Source: Dyadobacter sp. 676
GTDB lineage: Bacteria; Bacteroidota; Bacteroidia; Cytophagales; Spirosomataceae
Direction of reading: 5' to 3'
Assembly (NCBI RefSeq): GCF_040448675.1
Contig: NZ_CP159289.1
Coordinates: forward strand, 3,497,001-3,561,000
Length of the DNA stretch: 64,000 bases
In this document: one piece after another, positions 63,751-64,000 of the stretch
Position numbering within the stretch: the stretch's first letter is position 1
Layout: each line of letters starts with the position of its first letter
Notes under the pieces: generated by a model
The model's database searches: none
What the model was told of the DNA's origin: nothing
Seen by the model: the letters and a program-made list of their open reading frames with translations, nothing else
Made by a program: the position numbers and the translations under genes

Positions 63751-63820
63751 CTCCCTACGCCGGCATTACCCGGATCAGGTTAAATGGGTATGATCTCAGC
63801 CCGTTCGGTAGGGCACCCCT
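63751..63820 (-). promoter_or_regulatory. TPP riboswitch (THI element)
   Basis: On the minus strand the sequence carries the conserved THI core: GGGTGCCC near the 5' end, GGCTGAGATCATACCC in the middle and AACCTGATCCGGGTAATGCC near the 3' end, finishing with GTAGGGA. The order and spacing match the thiamine pyrophosphate aptamer. It precedes the TonB receptor and would shut it off when TPP is plentiful. Confidence 0.95.
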
Positions 63821-63838
63821 TGAGATTATGCTGCAAAA

Positions 63839-64000
63839 TTAAGGGTTGGGAGTGGAAGATACTAGCAATGGGCTGCTATTGTTCCCACCTCTCTGCTTTA
63901 TCGGGGTCCTGACTGGTGTGCCAGATCCCCTGATGGCTTCTTCTAAATCGAAAACGTCTTCCAGCCCGTTCTCGTAGGCCTCCAATCTTTCTGCCAGCAA
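63839..64000 (-). CDS. C-terminal part of an unknown protein
   Basis: The last 53 residues of a minus-strand gene that begins outside the window (LLAERLEAYENGLEDVFDLE to VSSTPNP, stop at 63839). It is acidic at first, then Ser/Pro-rich. No family can be named from this piece. The frame is open to the window edge, and the TPP riboswitch starts 19 bp after its stop. Confidence 0.55.
   Translation of the reverse strand: MLAERLEAYENGLEDVFDLEEAIRGSGTPVRTPIKQRGGNNSSPLLVSSTPNP

Overview
The window is a bacterial chromosome segment from the Bacteroidota, most like the Cytophagales (Dyadobacter/Spirosoma type). The evidence is the gene order tRNA-Gly, tRNA-Thr, tuf, tRNA-Trp, secE, nusG, rplKAJL, rpoBC, DUF3467; TAnnTTTG -7 boxes; a type IX secretion C-terminal domain; CarboxypepD-type TonB receptors; DUF4249; and a Bacteroidota-type arginine decarboxylase. 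The genus is inferred from protein character only.

Layout. (1) 1-14021: tRNAs and the transcription/translation core. Three tandem tRNA-Thr copies lie upstream of tuf, two of them damaged. rplA and rpoC each carry a one-base frameshift. (2) 14022-29325: chromosomal genes. These are a two-subunit molybdenum hydroxylase (IorAB-like), a secreted mutarotase-like protein, a Kup potassium transporter, a secreted proline-rich protein, a YodC-like protein, a large C25 (gingipain-like) peptidase with a type IX sorting tail, and a DUF4249/TonB receptor/beta-barrel operon behind a perfect 16-bp palindrome. (3) 29326-50210: an integrative mobilizable element of about 20.8 kb in the 3' end of tRNA-Pro(GGG), bounded by a 52-bp direct repeat. 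Its backbone is tyrosine integrase, unknown gene, excisionase-like HTH protein, SF3-type helicase, iteron-like cluster, CHC2/TOPRIM primase, candidate oriT, MobC, relaxase and a small gene split by an IS3 copy. Its variable part holds two signalling modules (histidine kinase plus receiver; LytS-type kinase plus LytTR regulator), a decayed integrase interrupted by IS21, an IS1182-family element with a small MafI-like passenger gene, a second identical IS3 inside that IS1182, and three decayed repeat units. (4) 50211-64000: chromosome again. It holds tRNA-Pro, a GIY-YIG gene, a half tRNA, an RND efflux operon with its own TetR regulator, arginine decarboxylase, a 42-aa lipoprotein, GmhB-like phosphatase, hemE, and a TonB receptor under a TPP riboswitch.

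Six otherwise well-conserved genes (rplA, rpoC, the DUF4249 gene, the integrase, the LytTR regulator, GIY-YIG) are each broken by one single-base indel, most clearly or plausibly in a homopolymer. Two are essential in bacteria. Residual sequencing error is the simplest explanation, so these breaks should not be read as biological without raw-read support.

The most interesting part is the tRNA-Pro element. It has clear termini with arm-like repeats, a candidate replication/transfer region, signalling cargo in place of obvious resistance genes, and a readable history of nested IS insertions whose target duplications allow four interrupted reading frames to be rebuilt or partly rebuilt.
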